Below, piece after piece: positions 12,738 through 13,037 of a DNA stretch of 13,037 bases (position 1 is the first letter of the stretch; the number at the start of each line of letters is the position of its first letter). The stretch spans positions 1-13,037 of the forward strand of contig NJEH01000012.1 of the NCBI GenBank assembly GCA_002254595.1, in the 5' to 3' direction. The position numbers and the translations under genes are program-made. Source of the DNA: Thermofilum sp. ex4484_15. GTDB lineage: Archaea > Thermoproteota > Thermoprotei > Thermofilales > EX4484-15. The notes beneath the pieces are model-generated. The model searched no databases. It was not told where the DNA came from and saw only the letters and a list, made by a program, of their open reading frames with translations.

Positions 12738-13037
12738 AACGGCGGCGGGCCCTGAAGCTCCAACCGTTATTTCTACTTATGGGAGCTATGTACATCCTAT
12801 AGTACTCTAGAGGTGTAAGTTCCTCGACGCTAAGCTCATCCACATCCAATACGTAAATTACGTCTACCTTAGCTGACGATATCTCCTTTAAAGTTACCGG
12901 TGGGTTAGTATAGTATTTATCGCAAATGGCCTTAAGTTCTAACGCTTCACTTAACTCCCTTTCCCTAGGGGGCTTAATTAAATAGGGATGTAGTTGCAGG
13001 AGTAGGAAGGAGGGCACGGCTAAACCAAAGTACTTGG
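12721..13037 (-). CDS. Unrecognised protein, 3' part (5' end outside window)
   Basis: The minus-strand frame is open from the window edge to the TAA at 12721-12723, giving at least 105 residues. A GTG at 13015-13017 is possible as a start. However, the frame continues upstream to the edge and no Shine-Dalgarno or TATA box is seen before the GTG, so truncation by the window is more likely. I do not recognise the family. The visible part is mixed alpha/beta, with NPPVTLKEI, VDVIYVLDVDELSVEELTP and YYRMYIAPIS. There are no membrane helices or cysteine motifs beyond one Cys. Codon choice (TTA, GTA, AGG) matches the neighbours until the last ~10 residues, where RARRRSPGPT uses CGC/CGT arginines unusual here. 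That tail is encoded next to and within the intergenic hairpin. Real gene likely; function unknown. Confidence 0.6.
   Translation of the reverse strand, partial: KYFGLAVPSFLLLQLHPYLIKPPRERELSEALELKAICDKYYTNPPVTLKEISSAKVDVIYVLDVDELSVEELTPLEYYRMYIAPISRNNGWSFRARRRSPGPT

Noticed and set aside
1..13037. CRISPR arrays, insertion sequences, integrase or att sites, and rRNA or tRNA genes
   Set aside because: No regularly spaced repeats, transposase-like frames, terminal inverted repeats or cloverleaf structures were found on reading both strands by eye.

Overview
The window looks like part of a compact genome from a thermophilic archaeon, most likely of the Thermoproteota/TACK group, although the lineage cannot be fixed from sequence alone. 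The evidence is a two-repeat archaeal TATA-binding protein, an archaeal-type aspartyl-tRNA synthetase, an archaeal DUF131 membrane protein, TATA-like boxes sitting about 25 bases before start codons (some apparently leaderless), many GTG/TTG starts, and heavy use of TTA, GTA, ATA and AGG codons. Genes are tightly packed and no gene-free stretch exceeds about 150 bases.

Region 1 (1-5400) is a [NiFe]-hydrogenase block. It opens with the 3' end of a NuoH/HycD-family proton-channel subunit, which is probably the tail of a membrane-bound (group 4) hydrogenase or complex I-like operon. A hairpin-plus-T-run terminator and a small structured intergenic element follow. Next come hypF on the minus strand and, divergently from a 59-base shared promoter, hypC-hypE-hypD on the plus strand. 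Together these four genes encode making the carbamoyl group (HypF), dehydrating it to the thiocyanate form (HypE), and assembling Fe(CN)2CO and delivering it to the hydrogenase large subunit (HypC/HypD). The nickel-insertion genes hypA and hypB are not in the window. A small DUF131 membrane protein closes the block, tail-to-tail with hypD.

Region 2 (5471-9213) is mostly housekeeping: a DUF362 protein (+), then on the minus strand aspS, tbp and a DHH/DHHA1 phosphoesterase. The DUF362 gene and the DHH gene overlap at their 3' ends.

Region 3 (9359-12630) is the most unusual part. It encodes an exported all-helical protein made of two tandem repeats, a membrane-anchored winged-helix regulator with an extracytoplasmic sensor-like domain, and a divergent aldehyde:ferredoxin oxidoreductase (AOR)-family protein. 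The AOR-like protein keeps all four Fe-S cysteines, but residues that bind the tungstopterin and act in catalysis in the classical enzyme appear to be replaced. The Shine-Dalgarno site of its gene overlaps the regulator's stop codon, so these two are almost certainly co-transcribed. The trio is a candidate uncharacterised envelope-sensing redox module.

The window ends with two hairpins and the 3' part of an unrecognised minus-strand gene that runs off the edge.
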